This document shows positions 41,553 to 53,673 of a DNA stretch of 64,000 nt, one piece after another; position 1 is the stretch's first letter; the number at the start of each line of letters is the position of its first letter. The notes below the pieces were generated by a model. It ran no database searches. It saw only the letters and a program-made list of their open reading frames with translations, and was not told where the DNA came from. Made by a program: the position numbers and the translations under genes. Origin of the DNA: Graphiopsis chlorocephala (Eukaryota; Ascomycota; Dothideomycetes; Cladosporiales; Cladosporiaceae); contig JAIZZJ010000012.1 of assembly GCA_022828445.1 (NCBI GenBank), forward strand, positions 1,602,193 through 1,666,192. Reading direction: 5' to 3'.

Positions 41553-43285
41553 CTGTTGAAGAATGAGTTTCTTGAGGTGGAATTTTATCTGAGTTGTTAT
41601 GTTGAGGTTCGCTGCTTGAGGCAGTCTGTTAGGATTTGGAGCATTTTTATACATCCTTCGTTCTTGCCGCCGTTGAAGTGCAATCAAGGTCTCCATGGTA
41701 TGTTAGTCTTTGCAGACAATCGCCCGAGCTCCTCTCATCGGACTGAGATAACTCATCCTCTGCATCTGTTTACAAGCATGAATTAAGTTGGCGAAATGAG
41801 CTCCGGTGGCATATTGGCTATGACTCGACTGCTGGCAGCCTCACTCGCGGACTATGAAGACGGTTGGACCTCTACCCCGCTAGAACTACAACGTGATGTG
41901 AAATTGAACATCCAGCACAATGTAACTGTCTCCTGTACGCACAGGATGCGAGTCTGCTAGCAGAGAGCCCAGCGAAATATCGATGAGGAATATGTATAGT
42001 AGCGTTACTGATCGTCTAACCGCAATAGGATGCCGCTCTTGAGCTACTCGAATATATTCACTCCATGTACTATGCGTTGATTTCAGATGACTTCAATCTT
42101 TCTAGCTGACTGACAGCTCTGGAGAAGGATTCCTGAGACGCTGAAATGGATTAAATGTGCCAACCAGACCGTACAGACAGGCCCATCACGTCCCGTCGTT
42201 CCTGGAAATCTCCTTGCGAATTCCCACTTCCAAGTATCAATGGCGCGCACGACCAAAGCCACTTCCTAAGGAACGCCGGCTGCGAACGAGACGTGTATCA
42301 GCCCTGAAGGATCTAGTACTTGAGGTAGATTCTGCTGTTTGGATGTTTGGCGTCTTACTTAAACGAGACAAGGAACGGAAGGCTCAGAAGCTTCCTGTCC
42401 CCAGCTGCTGTTCGTTGCGGTTGCATGACAACGCTTTATCACTCAGTCTTTGCCGTCCAACATCTGCTCTAGGGATCTAAAATTCCCTTTTATGCCGAGT
42501 CTTTGTCACAACTATCATTTTAAATTAGCAGTTGATCTTTACATCTCTTTTGATATAGACATGTCGTCCTTCAGTCGCTGTTCCGGAGACAAGCCGGCTT
42601 GATTTGATGAATACTCAATTCCTGCACTCTGCTCGATCATTTTATCCGTGCCTGCTGTCATACTTTCGATAGCGATTTGCTTGGGATTCGCGCTCTCCAG
42701 ATATGTACAGTTTGAAGACCAACAGCATCAGTCGCGGCAGTCTGAAAAGTATCAGCAGCACGATCATTATCCTGTACGTCTTGGCTTCCAGCTTTGTCGA
42801 GGCACGTACTGATGACACCCTTGACAACAGCTACACGACAGCCAAAATCTTGTATCCGAGCTACTGCGGATCGCAGCCTGCATGACTCCGTTCTCCGGTT
42901 CTTTTCTGACCACCAACTATTTGAGCACTTGCTTCGGCTGGTGCTTTTTGCCCTCTTTGGCGATTGAGCCTCCATCGTTTGAAGGAGGCTTGTTTCTGGG
43001 GGATTATCCGTTTTCAGCCGCCTGCATGGTTATGTCACTCCCAGCATTGTCAAAAGGAGACCATTGACGGGCTAAGAGGCAGCCATGGTCAACTTTTGTG
43101 CAGGAGGCGATACTTGATGGGGAAGCCGTAGGTTGGGCCGATATGGTACAAGTGGGGGTATGCATTTTTTTGAAGGCCATTGCAATGTACTAGCAGCGTT
43201 GCTTGCACTGAAAAGCGTGTCCCTTGTGCCTGATTTTGCGTAAAGAGACAGTGTTCACTCTCAGCTACATGGCTTACGAACAGCT
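41553..43285. other. Gene-poor spacer
   Basis: Several frames of about 100 codons on both strands (for example 42157-42480 + and 42658-42975 -) carry no recognisable motif and overlap each other. I see no supported gene. Confidence 0.4.
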
Positions 43286-43903
43286 TCAGGCCTCGTAGCG
43301 ATTGAACTTCCACTCTGTGAAGGAACTCTCCAGCAGACCCAGTTGGTCATTCCACGCAGTAAGCTGCAATTCACGTAACAATTTGAGCTTCGGCTCACCA
43401 CCACGAAGCTCAAATCCCCATTCGAATCCCAAGACAGGTTTCACATCCTTAGACATCAAACCATCCTCAATGTAGGTGAGGAAACTGTGGCAGGTCCAGT
43501 CCAGCTCTTGTACACCTATACGCATAGGAGCGTCGAAAAGCTTTGGCTCTGGGCCGAACCATGCAAAAGGCGTGTTGAGGTCGGCCAGGATTGGAATGGG
43601 GTCCATTTCCCAAGGAGTGGCACTTGTGGTAGAAAGCTCGCCCGATCGGACCATTTGTATCCAGCCATAGATTGAGCCATAGCCCTGTGTACCGACTGTG
43701 CTCACGTTCGCTTCGCAGATGGGAAAGTCCCTGAAGATTTTCGTATCGTGGTCAGGAAAGATTAGCTGGAGACCATATTTCGATGGATCGTTGTCTGCTT
43801 TGACGGAGGCGGTGACTGAGCCAGCCCTGGAGTTTGGTAGAGAGAATTCGAGGTTCAGAGATTGGACCTCTTTGATCGCAGTAGGGCAATTTGTGGATTG
43901 CAT
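43286..43903 (-). CDS. Unrecognised soluble protein (205 aa)
   Basis: ATG 43903 opens a 205-codon frame with even, globular-protein composition: beta-rich segments (LNLEFSLPNS, YGLQLIFPD), several Trp and Phe, and WGFELRGGEPKLKLLRELQLTAWN near the end. No signal peptide from this start. The open frame continues upstream through a hydrophobic segment to the MITE but has no ATG there. A protein family is likely, but I cannot name it. Confidence 0.6.
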   Translation of the reverse strand: MQSTNCPTAIKEVQSLNLEFSLPNSRAGSVTASVKADNDPSKYGLQLIFPDHDTKIFRDFPICEANVSTVGTQGYGSIYGWIQMVRSGELSTTSATPWEMDPIPILADLNTPFAWFGPEPKLFDAPMRIGVQELDWTCHSFLTYIEDGLMSKDVKPVLGFEWGFELRGGEPKLKLLRELQLTAWNDQLGLLESSFTEWKFNRYEA

Positions 43904-44008
43904 TTTGCATGACTGAGGGTGAAGATGGGCGAGTAGGAAGTAACAAGTGGCAATAATGATCAAAACTATGGAAGAAAAATCAGTGTGTTCAGCTTCGATC
44001 AAATTAAG

Positions 44009-44168
44009 TAACGTCACTGTAGGGGAGTTCGGACAGTAGGGGAGTTCGGACAGTCCGCGTAAATATGATACTGCTCGCTGTACATAGAATCATATGTTGC
44101 GTAGCTTTGGTCCTGCCTGCGTACTGTCCGAACTCCCCACCTGTCCGAACTCCCCTACAGTGACGTTA
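44009..44168. mobile_element. MITE with 46-bp inverted termini and TA flanks
   Basis: The two ends, 44009-44054 and 44123-44168, are inverted copies matching at 44 of 46 positions. Each arm contains the 17-bp block AGGGGAGTTCGGACAGT twice in tandem (once imperfect). The outermost dinucleotide is TA on both sides, as for Tc1/mariner-type insertion at TA. The 68-bp centre has no coding capacity. Total 160 bp. It lies about 100 bp before the unknown gene starting at 43903. Confidence 0.85.
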
Positions 44169-45217
44169 GTGGTTTTGTGCGCGCTCATCTCGCTTGCACA
44201 TGCGCATCCTACGAGAGCGGGGTCCCATGTAGCCCTAATATTGGTTTTCTCTCATCAGCCTAACGGCTGTTCTCTGCCCTTTCTTCTGTAAAGTCGTCGA
44301 AACATTGCAACCCATTCGCTCGATGCGGAATATTGGCTACACTGGATGATACCCAGCAGAACTGGTCATCCTTGATCGCACAAAACGTCAAGTTCAGCGG
44401 ACACAGGTTGTCTTTTCTTGCGACCATATCCAGAAAATGTTAGGTTTAAATGGAATCAGTCATCTTCTCTAGGCTGGCTATGTTCGCCTCGGAGTTGTGA
44501 TTGTCAAAGAACCCACCGCTGTTATGTTCATATACGCGGCTGGGCACCTAGCAGAGCTCGAAACTTGGACGAGTTCGGCTTCGGCTGAGATCAAAGTTGT
44601 ATGGAGAATCATATTTCCACCGAACTTTCGCGCAAGGTTGTGTCAGCATAGAGGAATGTTGAATATACGAGGGGTACTTCCATCGAAGTGCATTCAACCG
44701 ACAACCCTGATGATTACAACGACCCCCGGCTTATCGAATGACTGCTATGATTGGATACGGTGCAAGCGAGAGTCCAGCAGCGTCATGGGCTTGCGCAAAT
44801 ACTAGCTCGCTCGTTAAGTGACAGTCTTAGGCTGAAATAATCTTTACCCTTCGCTTTCGATATCGTGACGCTTTGAGACACGAAGTTGGCACCCTGAGGC
44901 GCGAATGCGCTGGTTGAGAATGCTTCTGATAAGTCCAGCAGTTTATTTGAGTGAGTCTATACTTTTGCTACACACGACAGGTCCGGCATGATTCTTATGT
45001 TGGTCATTTTTGGATATGATGCCCCAGTACCTTCATCGCCAGCGACTTGCACCTCTCTCTCACTAATAGGCGAAGTCACACCACGCACTGCAGGCCGCTT
45101 GCGCATCCTCCGCCCTCCAAAATCTCTGGCCTCGAGCCCGAACAAGTGGCGCTTTGTGAAGGTGGAGGTGCAACCACCGAGCTCTACGCAAATACATCCA
45201 CCACAATTTGCAATTAT
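44169..45217. other. Spacer
   Basis: No gene supported. The + strand frame at 45047-45547 is antisense to the cysteine-rich fragment and has no motif of its own. Confidence 0.45.
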
Positions 45218-45421
45218 CTATGGGTTGGAGATATACACGTTTCCTGTAAGGCAGTCTGCGCCGCTTCCGCAAAGCCTGTCACAGGAGCTAGTGACGCTGC
45301 AGATGCCCGTGCCACTGGCTATGGTGACATCGCAGTAGCAGTTGTCAGAGCAGCCACCAAGGCCTCGGATGCTTGTGTCGTGATCGTTACAGACAGCCCG
45401 ATGTGCTGGATTGCATCGCAA
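45218..45421 (-). pseudogene. Cysteine-rich secreted-protein-like fragment
   Basis: Minus-strand frame of 67 codons with nine cysteines in a regular pattern: CNPAHRAVC, then GCSDNCYCDVT, GICSVTSSC, LCGSGADC. This spacing resembles small secreted fungal proteins. A Thr/Val-rich stretch upstream (about 45425-45545, minus) could be an earlier exon, with a GTGAGT donor at about 45448-45453 minus, but I found no acceptor that restores the frame and no signal peptide. Could be a multi-exon gene or a remnant. Confidence 0.4.
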
Positions 45422-45734
45422 ACATGTAATGAATGCGGTGGCTACTCACGAAAGACAGTCGCTGTGGCTACGATTGCGGTAGTAAATTGTCGTCTCGATC
45501 ACAGTAGTTTGCGTGATATTGACAGAGATCGCCGCGGTGACTTGTGAAGTCACGATTGGGGACCCAAGATAGGCTAGAAGCTTGTGACAGAACGATAGCG
45601 ACTGATGTCGATGATGACATTGATGGTTTCGACTGGGCAGCGATCTTCTCCGTTGCTCAGGATGAGCACGTTTTCTAGCGTCCTGAAATGCAACTTGTAG
45701 GTGATAACGCTTGGGCAGTAGGTCTTTTTATAAT

Positions 45735-45920
45735 GTATAATACGAGTACATTTACTCAAGCGTTCGCTCGATTACTTGTAGGAGTGTTCTCTCGACTACT
45801 CGTACGAATATTCGCCTGACTATTCATATAAGTATTTACTTAAATATGAATACGTTATAAGTATCTATTTAACTATTTAACTATTTATATTAGTATTGCT
45901 TGACTATTTACAGACAGTAA
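45735..45920. repeat. AT-rich degenerate short tandem repeat
   Basis: Successive units of roughly 24-30 bp built around CTCGACTACTCGTACGAATATT, grading into TATTTAACTATTTAACTATT. Non-coding. Confidence 0.65.
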
Positions 45921-46280
45921 ACCCTGAATTATTTATGATATAAGATTTTGAACAGTTATTATAGATAATATTTTCCCTGGGTATGCGGCAGACGCACAAG
46001 CCCTGCTGGCAATGGACTTGAGGTTGTGAAAATCTTCCCTCCCATCTTTACACCTCCAGATTATCTCATACTCAGACTGATCGGGAAAGTCGCAACTATT
46101 GATGACTTGGAGTAACTCATTGCTGAGAGATTGAGCACCAGTCAAGGTGACCGGAGCACAGCTCATGAACAAATTCAGGTCAACACGCATCTTTCCGATG
46201 ATGAACCTGAGGTAATGCTCATCGGCCTGCGGATTGTCATCCACTGAGCATGTACCGGCTTCATTGTCGTAAGTCAATGC

Positions 46281-46669
46281 TTAACCCGTCCTCAGTCTGA
46301 CACAGTTCTCTTTGGTTGTCTTGACAGAAGTGCCACAGAGGTCGAGTGCCTTTGCGCATATAGTGCTTCCAGGATAGGTATTACATTCGCTAATGTAGAA
46401 GGTGCACTTCTAGGCGGCGCACTCTTGTTCTAGCTGTCGTTGCACTCTCGTTCAAAATAAGTGCCCATCGGGTCGCCCGAAGCTGTGTAAGATGTAGCTT
46501 CGCACCCACTGGAGCACTGCGCGCTGCCAGTGGTATACCAGGTCACGCAAGCTTTTAAAGACTCGTACCCGAGACCTTCTTCTCTCTTGAACATGTGTGC
46601 CGATGTGACGGTGCTGGCACCAGCGAGGAAGGCGTTGATAGCCATGATGGAGGTGAGCGAATGTCGCAT
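46281..46669 (-). pseudogene. Small secreted cysteine-rich protein, apparently broken
   Basis: ATG 46669 opens a good signal peptide (MRHSLTSIMAINAFLAGAST) and a Cys-containing mature part (KACVTWYTTGSAQCSSGC) that stops at 46430. Just downstream, in a second frame (46409-46281), comes another cysteine-rich stretch (KCTFYISECNTYPGSTICAK, then LCGTSVKTTKENC). It is preceded directly by TAG at 46410-46412, and I see no good GT-AG intron joining the two. CAG to TAG is what RIP produces, so a decayed effector-like gene is plausible. A further open minus-strand stretch (45933-46277) may have belonged to it. Confidence 0.5.
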
Positions 46670-47323
46670 TACGTATAGCGTTTGGAAGACACGAGCAATT
46701 GATCGATACCAGATACAAAGAAGGCTCAGTGGTAAGATGCGATCAACCTAACCAGAATGACTGGCGCAGTGCGAGGCTCATATGATGGCTTGAGAATAAA
46801 CAGTTCGCATAGCGTTCCACTACGCTCGGGTCTTCATGTATTTTGGTCCTGGCGAATTAATCTTGTATCTCGCTATAGTATTTATCCAAGGAATCAATGG
46901 CGTGAGCATTATTAGCGCAGTCCGTATGATCATCTCATTCGTTCAATGAACCTTCAGTCCTGTAGGAGATATGAATAAATCATTACAGACTTTCTCGTTC
47001 CCATCGCAAAGTCGCAAAGAGGCTTGTCCGGGAAGAAGTACTGACGACGGAAAGCAGGCCGATCATGCAAGTCTGTCGCATTAGGGAGCTCCGTAAAGAG
47101 TGGTAATGAACCCATCCGTGCCTTCAATTACTTAGACGTCCAATAGCGCAGGTGTTCCTTCAGCGATACATACGTAGCACCAGCGACTCCATGCGTTTGG
47201 CACAGAAGACTGTGGTCAGAGACATGGAAATGGTTATCAGCCAAAGAAACGACAGAGTTCGTATAAGGATTGGTACTATTCTGAGCAGCAGCCACTGTGC
47301 AGGATCCCCAACAGTAAGCCGTT
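46670..47323. other. Spacer
   Basis: AT-rich spacer between the broken secreted-protein gene and the 3' end of the ligase-carrier-condensation gene. Nothing recognised. Confidence 0.5.
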
Positions 47324-50300
47324 TCAAGATATCATGTCCGCAACTCTAGCCGCGAAATTCTCCTCTGCTGATATGAGCTCAGCTATCCTCAAGACCTTCT
47401 CAACCGCCTTTGTCGCCTGCATGGCCGTCAACTGTACGTCGTCGTAAAGAAATGAGCATTGCAAAACGTCTTTACTCAATAGGCTAAAGTTCCATTGAGC
47501 GGCACGATCGTTCCAAGAATGGTAATTTAGCAACTCGACCATCTCATTGGAGACTGCGTCCAGAGGGACGGGGAGCCAGTTGGAGACCTGACGGCGCGCG
47601 GCCTGATCAAGCCAGTGACGCAAGGACGGGGAAAAGCTGGCGACCACGGAGGCCCAAGGCGCTTGAGCGTACTGTGAGTCGCGCTTCTGTTCGGCCATGA
47701 CATTAGAGAGGAACTCGAAGATCGTATGGTCGTTGGAGGCAGGGATGAAGTTTATATTGTGGGTAATGAGGCTTCCGTCAATGTTGAGAGGGGAGGGCAG
47801 CTGGTTTTCCAGAATTGGTTCGAGAAAAGGCCAAGTGCGAGCAGCTTCGAGGTTGGCGAAAGTGGCGACTGGATGAGAGGTTTGCATGATGTTAAAAAGA
47901 GCGACGGCACTTTTTGCGATGATAGAGGCGTCGATAGAGTATTTGCGTTTGAGGTCAATCAGGCTCGTAATCGTGGTACGGAGGACTATGGGCGTACCAC
48001 GTGGTCTCCCAATCGCATCGTCGGTACTGATACGTGGTGGACCAGACTTGGGCTCCCAGTCGTACTCGTCGCCAAAAAAGAGGCCAGGTGCCTTGAGAGG
48101 CGGCCAGAAAGCCTCATCAGAAGTTGTCAAGGCTTTGAGCTTTTGAACCTGATACTCCAAGCTACGCTGACCTCTGGAACTACCCTTGTGTGCTCGATAA
48201 ATGTCTGCAAAGATGCGATTGGGAATAGGATGACTTGAATCAGAGATCTCCGATGTCAAAGCCGCTCTGAAGTTTTTTAGGAATATGGCCATGGTCAAGC
48301 CGTCCATGATCTGATGGTGTGTCATCAGAAGTAGAGCAACGTCGTTCGATTCTTTGATAGGAGTGATTTGGATACGGCACCCTGGACCCCAAGGGCCGAC
48401 CATGGGCAGCTTGACGTCTCTCGACATTGATATGAGCGCTTCGTGGTGGACGGGGTCTGATTTGAAGCACCATGTGGTCGGTAGCGATCTGGTGTTTATG
48501 ACCACATGTACCATGTCTGGGAGACCTTCTTCGGCCACAAAAGGCACCATGACCACACGGAAAGAAGGGTGCCTCTGCAAGGTCTTCTTCAAAGCTGTCT
48601 CGATGTCATGGATCCTTGAACCGTAACCCTTAAGCTTGTAGAGGAAACGATGGTTACTAGAATTGCTGCGGGCCGTACTGGCCCAAGATATGCGCGTCGA
48701 GTCTTGAGGTTGGAACATGTCCTCTACATCATGATCCCAATTTAAGCCGATGGATCGAATGTGCTCCCTCAAGATCTTCTCACGCTTCAGACCTGGGAAA
48801 TCGTCATCCCAGGACCGTGAGCTTTCTGAAAGAAAAGATTGAATGCCGTCATGATCCTCGCTTTCTGAGTGCGACAGACTTTTGTCAAGGATCGCTGCTT
48901 GTTTTGTCGGAGTATCGTTCTCAACTACCTGAGCGAATGTGATTCGTTTCCCAAGCTTCTTCTCGACATCGTAACAGAACCGGATGATGAGTAGACTATC
49001 GACGAGGCCCACAACTGACGAGTGAGCATTCAAAGTACTGTGGCCAACACCGGTAAGCCTCTGCCACAACTGCACGATCTGTTGTACAGTGCTGAGACTA
49101 ATTTCACCTGTTCCATTGTCGGAGTCTGGTGCCTTGGGAAGCTTTTCGCGAAGACCTTGTTTGTATAGCTTCCCATTGGCTGTTTTCGGAAACGCGTCGA
49201 GTCCCAAGTCCTGAACAGTGAAAACTTTTGCAGGTCGAAACGCGACTCCAAGGATCTTTTCCACCCTTTTTTGCACCTGCGTCTTCAGTACAGCGATATC
49301 ACTTGCATTTGAGACTTCAAGTATAGCAACCGGTACCTCGCCCATGATAGTGTCGGTAAGCCCAATAACTTGAGACTGCAGAGAAGAGAATTAGTCGCGA
49401 TACCCTGGGGGAGTTTTAAAGAGATGGTGGGATACCTTCACACCATCGATCCCATCGATGCAATTTTCGATATATCCAGGGCTCATATTCTCACCACCTC
49501 GGACGATCATGTCTTTATATCGGCCTTGGATGAATACTTCTCCGCCTTCCTTCATCAACGCAGCATCCCCGCTCTTGAACCATGTTCGATTCCCATCGCG
49601 ACAAAATGAGTCGTTCTGGAAGATTCGATCGCCTAAGAGGTAGCCGTCAATGACAGAAGGCCCACTCATTTGCAACTCTCCCACTTCGCCATGGGATAAA
49701 ACATGCCCGGTTTCAGCGTCGCAAATGCGTATACTCGCTCCAGGTACGACATAACCGCTGTAACAGAGGTCGCCGTGCCAGACGATGGGATCCTTGTGGT
49801 GGGCCATGAGACAAACCATTCCCTCGGTCATGCCCCAAGCATTTAAGACGCTTCGAGGGTGGAAAGAGGCTTTCACGATCTGAACGACATCTTTGCTGAT
49901 ATAATCAGCTCCAAGCAAGATGGTTTCCACTTGAGCGTATGCACCAGCCACGAAGCCTGGCTGTGTAATTACTGAATACACCATGCTTGGAGCTAACCCA
50001 AGGCTTGTGCATTTCAGATTTTCCAATGTATGCAAGCATGAAATGGGGTCGAAGTGCTTGGTAGTAATGCAGACGGTGCCAGCCTTATACAACGTCATCA
50101 GACAAAGCCAGATGCCTAAACCGTGGAACATCGGCCCAGAGACAAGTTGTCGTGTGTGTTGATGAGATCCCATATATTCGCTGCCAAAGTGCAAGACATG
50201 GTTGGTCATTCTGGTCGAGACCGGGCAAGCCTTTGGTAAGTTGGTGGTTCCTGAAGTGAACATGATGAGTGGAAGAGGCTTCTTCAACTTTGCAACATGA

Positions 50301-50914
50301 ACCGCATGGTCGAAATCTTCCGAGATCGACACTTGAGCTTGCATCAAGTCTTTCAAAGTCGTCCACCTCGCATTCTGCGGGCTTTCCTCACTGGCGCACA
50401 AGAAAAGGAAAGTCTTATTCTTATCATTCCCCGTGTTTAGAGTATGACTTTGTAATGCCTCTGCCTGCTCGCACGAACTGACCACGATGCCACGCGGCTT
50501 CACCGTTTCCATGATATGATGAGCGTGTTGCGCATCCTTTGCGAAGGCAGGATTAGTGCTTGCTCACGTAACGCCTATACGCATGCAAGCCAGCATGCAA
50601 ACGAGGTTCTCGACACTGTTGGTCATGAAAACCACCAAGCGATCTCCGGGTTGCAGTCCCAGACAGACGAAGTGTCGTGCCATAGTCTCAGTTCCTGCTG
50701 CAAGCTGAGCGTAGGTCCAGTTGAAGGTCTTCGCAGCGCCAAAGTGCCTAGCGTCCAATTGAAGCAGCCAGCTTAGGTGGCTTGCTGGCTCGTAAAGGGT
50801 GGCCAGTGCTGGATGGCTCGGTCGATGTTTGGCATTCCTCTCTACTGTATCCCATAGAGAGATATCTATCCCGATGACTTCGGTCAACGCTTGAGCGATC
50901 TGTCTGGCGATCAT
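47324..50914 (-). CDS. NRPS-like synthetase: acyl ligase - carrier - condensation domain
   Basis: Multidomain enzyme expected to activate a carboxylic acid with ATP, load it on a carrier and condense it with an amine. Exons 50914-49436 and 49375-47324, intron 60 nt (GTATCC...GCAG); about 1176 codons. Ligase domain: FTSGTTNLPKACPVS (A3, near 217), NAWGMTEG (A5), WFKSGDAALM (A7), GRYKDMIVRGGEN (A8, near 461) and TANGK (A10, near 563). The region of the amino-acid-anchoring Asp has MFHGLG, as in CoA ligases, so an aryl or fatty acid substrate is more likely than an amino acid. Carrier Ser is in VDSLLII (near 620). Condensation domain with HHQIMDG (near 841). Odd: an in-frame TGA at 50566-50564, between RIGVT and the conserved NPAF block, where homologues have an aromatic residue. 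A 31-nt GTGAGC...AAAG intron could remove it but would delete conserved sequence. Confidence 0.85.
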
Positions 50915-51959
50915 TGTGAGGCAGGGACGATCTCAGAATGAATCGAGGTCTCTGGAACGAAAGAGTGGTCAAAGAGAAACAGAGTAAATTGATGGGCAGT
51001 GATCGAATATCAACTGTGATAATTTTAGGGCAGCAGTGTATCCGACTTTGAATTCGTCGGGCAATAAGTTCGTAAGCGCTAGGGATGTTGACGTCCAGAT
51101 TTTGACATAAAGTAAATTCAGGAAGTCGTGATCGCTGATGAAATGGGTATCTCGGCACCGCTAGCGAAGTTTTTGAGTCTCACAATGCATGATCGCCGAC
51201 CTCCACCTCGAGTCTGCTGACAGGTGTTGGTTTCGCCATGCCTTCTGATCAGATGATTTATGTCATAGGATCTCCTTGAACTAACACAAGAAGTGGGCCA
51301 TGCATTGACGTGTACGCTGGCGCGCTCGGGCGCTCAATGGCTCACCGCACGACTGATCTTGCATGCGCAGAGATTTGTTGCGATGCTTGTGTCGCAGGTG
51401 GGGCTGAACTGCAGTCGGTGAGCGTCGACTACGCTAATGTATCTGGAGTCCAATCACCAAACTTTGTGCACTTAACTATATCAATGGTCCGGATAAGCCA
51501 ATCGATGATTTTGGGTTTGCACCACATCTGTGCACTCCTATTTGTGGTCGTGCATATACCTAAATGGAGGTGCCTAAGACAGATCCTTACGACCCTGGCA
51601 CACAGACACCAATATTCAGTTCCGTTGATCTCTCGTGTGCTGCACTCAATACGCACGTACTCTAGCATGGGAAAAGGCTTGAGTCGTACTCGCAGCGATT
51701 TCTTCCGATTCTCATAGCTGGCCAACTTGACGTCACTCGAAGCCAGAACAGATGATGCCATCATTAATGCGGCCACGGTGCGGCCACGATGCTCCTGTAG
51801 CGGCTCCGCTGCAAGCGCAACCCCTTGGTCGCGAGACCACTTTTTGTGAACTTCTGAATCCAGATAAAGACATCAGTATCTACGATCTCTTTGCCTGTTA
51901 GATTTTCTATTGTGACCCAGCATCTTTTGTTTCCCAGCTAAACATCGCCTTCATTTGGA
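50915..51959. promoter_or_regulatory. Divergent promoter of synthetase and decarboxylase
   Basis: 1045 bp between the start codons of two divergent biosynthetic-type genes. Short frames on both strands carry no motif. Divergent pairs of this kind are usually co-regulated; no binding site can be assigned. Confidence 0.5.
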
Positions 51960-53544
51960 ATGGATTCCTCGACATTCCGCGCAGCAGGACACCATGCCGT
52001 CGATTACAGTAGGTCTCTCCTTGCGGCTGGATATTCGAGACATTAAATGACGGTATACAGTTGCTGATTACTACGACAACGTTGCCGAATGGCCGGTCAG
52101 ATCTGATGTATCGCCCGGATACCTCTTGTCACAGATTCCTTCCTCCCCACCTGAGACCTCGGAGGAGTGGTCCAGAATTGTGAGAGATCTGCACAACATC
52201 ATTGAACCAGGCCTTTGTCACTGGACACACCCAGGGTTCATGGCATATTTCCCGGCGTCTTCAACGTTTGAAGGCATTCTTGGGGAGATGTATAGCGCCG
52301 CGTTCAACAATCCGGCTTTTGACTGGGTTTGTTCGCCGGCTGTTACCGAGCTTGAGCTCGCTATGGTGGAATGGGTTGGCGAACTGTTGCATCTTCCGAA
52401 GAAGTTTCGAGCTGGCACCCTAGAACCCGGTTGTGGAGTCATGATGGGAAGCACTACCGAATGTATTATCACAACGATGTGTTCCGCGAGGGACAGGATG
52501 ATTCGCGAAAATACTTCTGAAGTGGATGTCCTCACAAATAACCAATCGAGGAATGACATCCTTCAGAGTCTGGTGGTTTTATCAAGTTCTGAAACCCACA
52601 TGTCTACGGAGAAGGCAGCGAATGTCACCGGGGTCAGGTATCATCGCATAAATTGTGATCCAACGTCAGGAATCGCTATGACCGGGGACCAACTGCAAGA
52701 TGCAGTAGACGATTGCTTATCCAACGGCTTGATCCCTTTCTATGTCACTGTTACATTTGGCACAACCAACTCTTGCGCAATCGATGACTTCTGGACTATT
52801 GCCCAAGTGAAAAAAAGACATCCTGAAATCTGGATTCATGTCGACGCTGCTTACGCAGGAGCCGCCCTTTGTTGCGAGGAGTTTCAAGCTTCCACTACTG
52901 GGTTCGATTATTTTGACAGCTTCAGTGTCAACATGGGCAAATGGTTGCTCACGAATTTGGATTGCACGTAAGTGAGCACATTCCTATCACAAATGCTGTA
53001 AGACTGACTCCAATTTAGTATGATGTTTGCTCGTCGACATCACGATATCCTTCGATCTATGGAGAACAGCTGCGCAATTGTGGAAAACGAGGTATCTCGA
53101 TCTCGTGTCGCCACTGACTATCGTAATCTGCAGCTCTTGATGGGACGGCGCTTCCGATCTCTCAAGATATGGTTTGTGTTGAGATCGTGGGGCAAGGAAC
53201 GCGTTCGTCAGCATATTCGTCATCACATTGAGATGGCAGCATTTTTCTCTGAATGGGTTAGTCTACGGGCTGACTTGTTCACATTTGTGGCAAAGCCACA
53301 ATTCGCTCTCAACGTCATACGAGTATCTGACCGCGCCGCTCGTAGAATGGCGATTGATACAAACATGGCCACGTTGGAGTTGTACAAGCATGTCATTTCG
53401 AACAAGCAGCTATGGGTCTCCAAGACAACGATTAATGGCTACATATCGATTCGGATCCTTGCCGCGAATTGGGTTGACCGGTGTTTCCTTAGGCAGGAAT
53501 TGCTCAGACGGAAGCGCGCATTGACTGCAAATGCGTTCATCTGA
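51960..53544 (+). CDS. PLP-dependent aromatic-L-amino-acid-type decarboxylase
   Basis: Group II decarboxylase (DOPA/tyrosine/tryptophan decarboxylase family), making an aromatic amine. Exons 51960-52008, 52061-52967 and 53019-53544, introns 52 and 51 nt; 493 residues, the usual size. Exon 1 gives the conserved start FRAAGHHAVDYIADYYDNV. PLP contacts: His 196 in SETHMSTEKA, Asp 278 in HVDAAYAG, Lys 310 in NMGKWLLTN. LLMGRRFRSLKIWFVLRSWG is the conserved C-terminal block. Two deviations: the residue before the Schiff-base Lys is Gly, where most relatives have His, and the last 25 residues after ISIRILAANW do not follow the family. The end may be mis-modelled or altered. Divergent from the synthetase gene, it could supply the amine for amide formation (inference). 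Confidence 0.85.
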
Positions 53545-53673
53545 ATGCTGTGACGTATCCAGGCGCAGGGCATTTAGAAGTAAACAATTTCTTCCATGCC
53601 GCCCCTCAGGCCATTTCTGAATCTAGAGACTACTCGATTTTCAAGAGGCTGCCGAAGTTCTTGACGTAAGATC

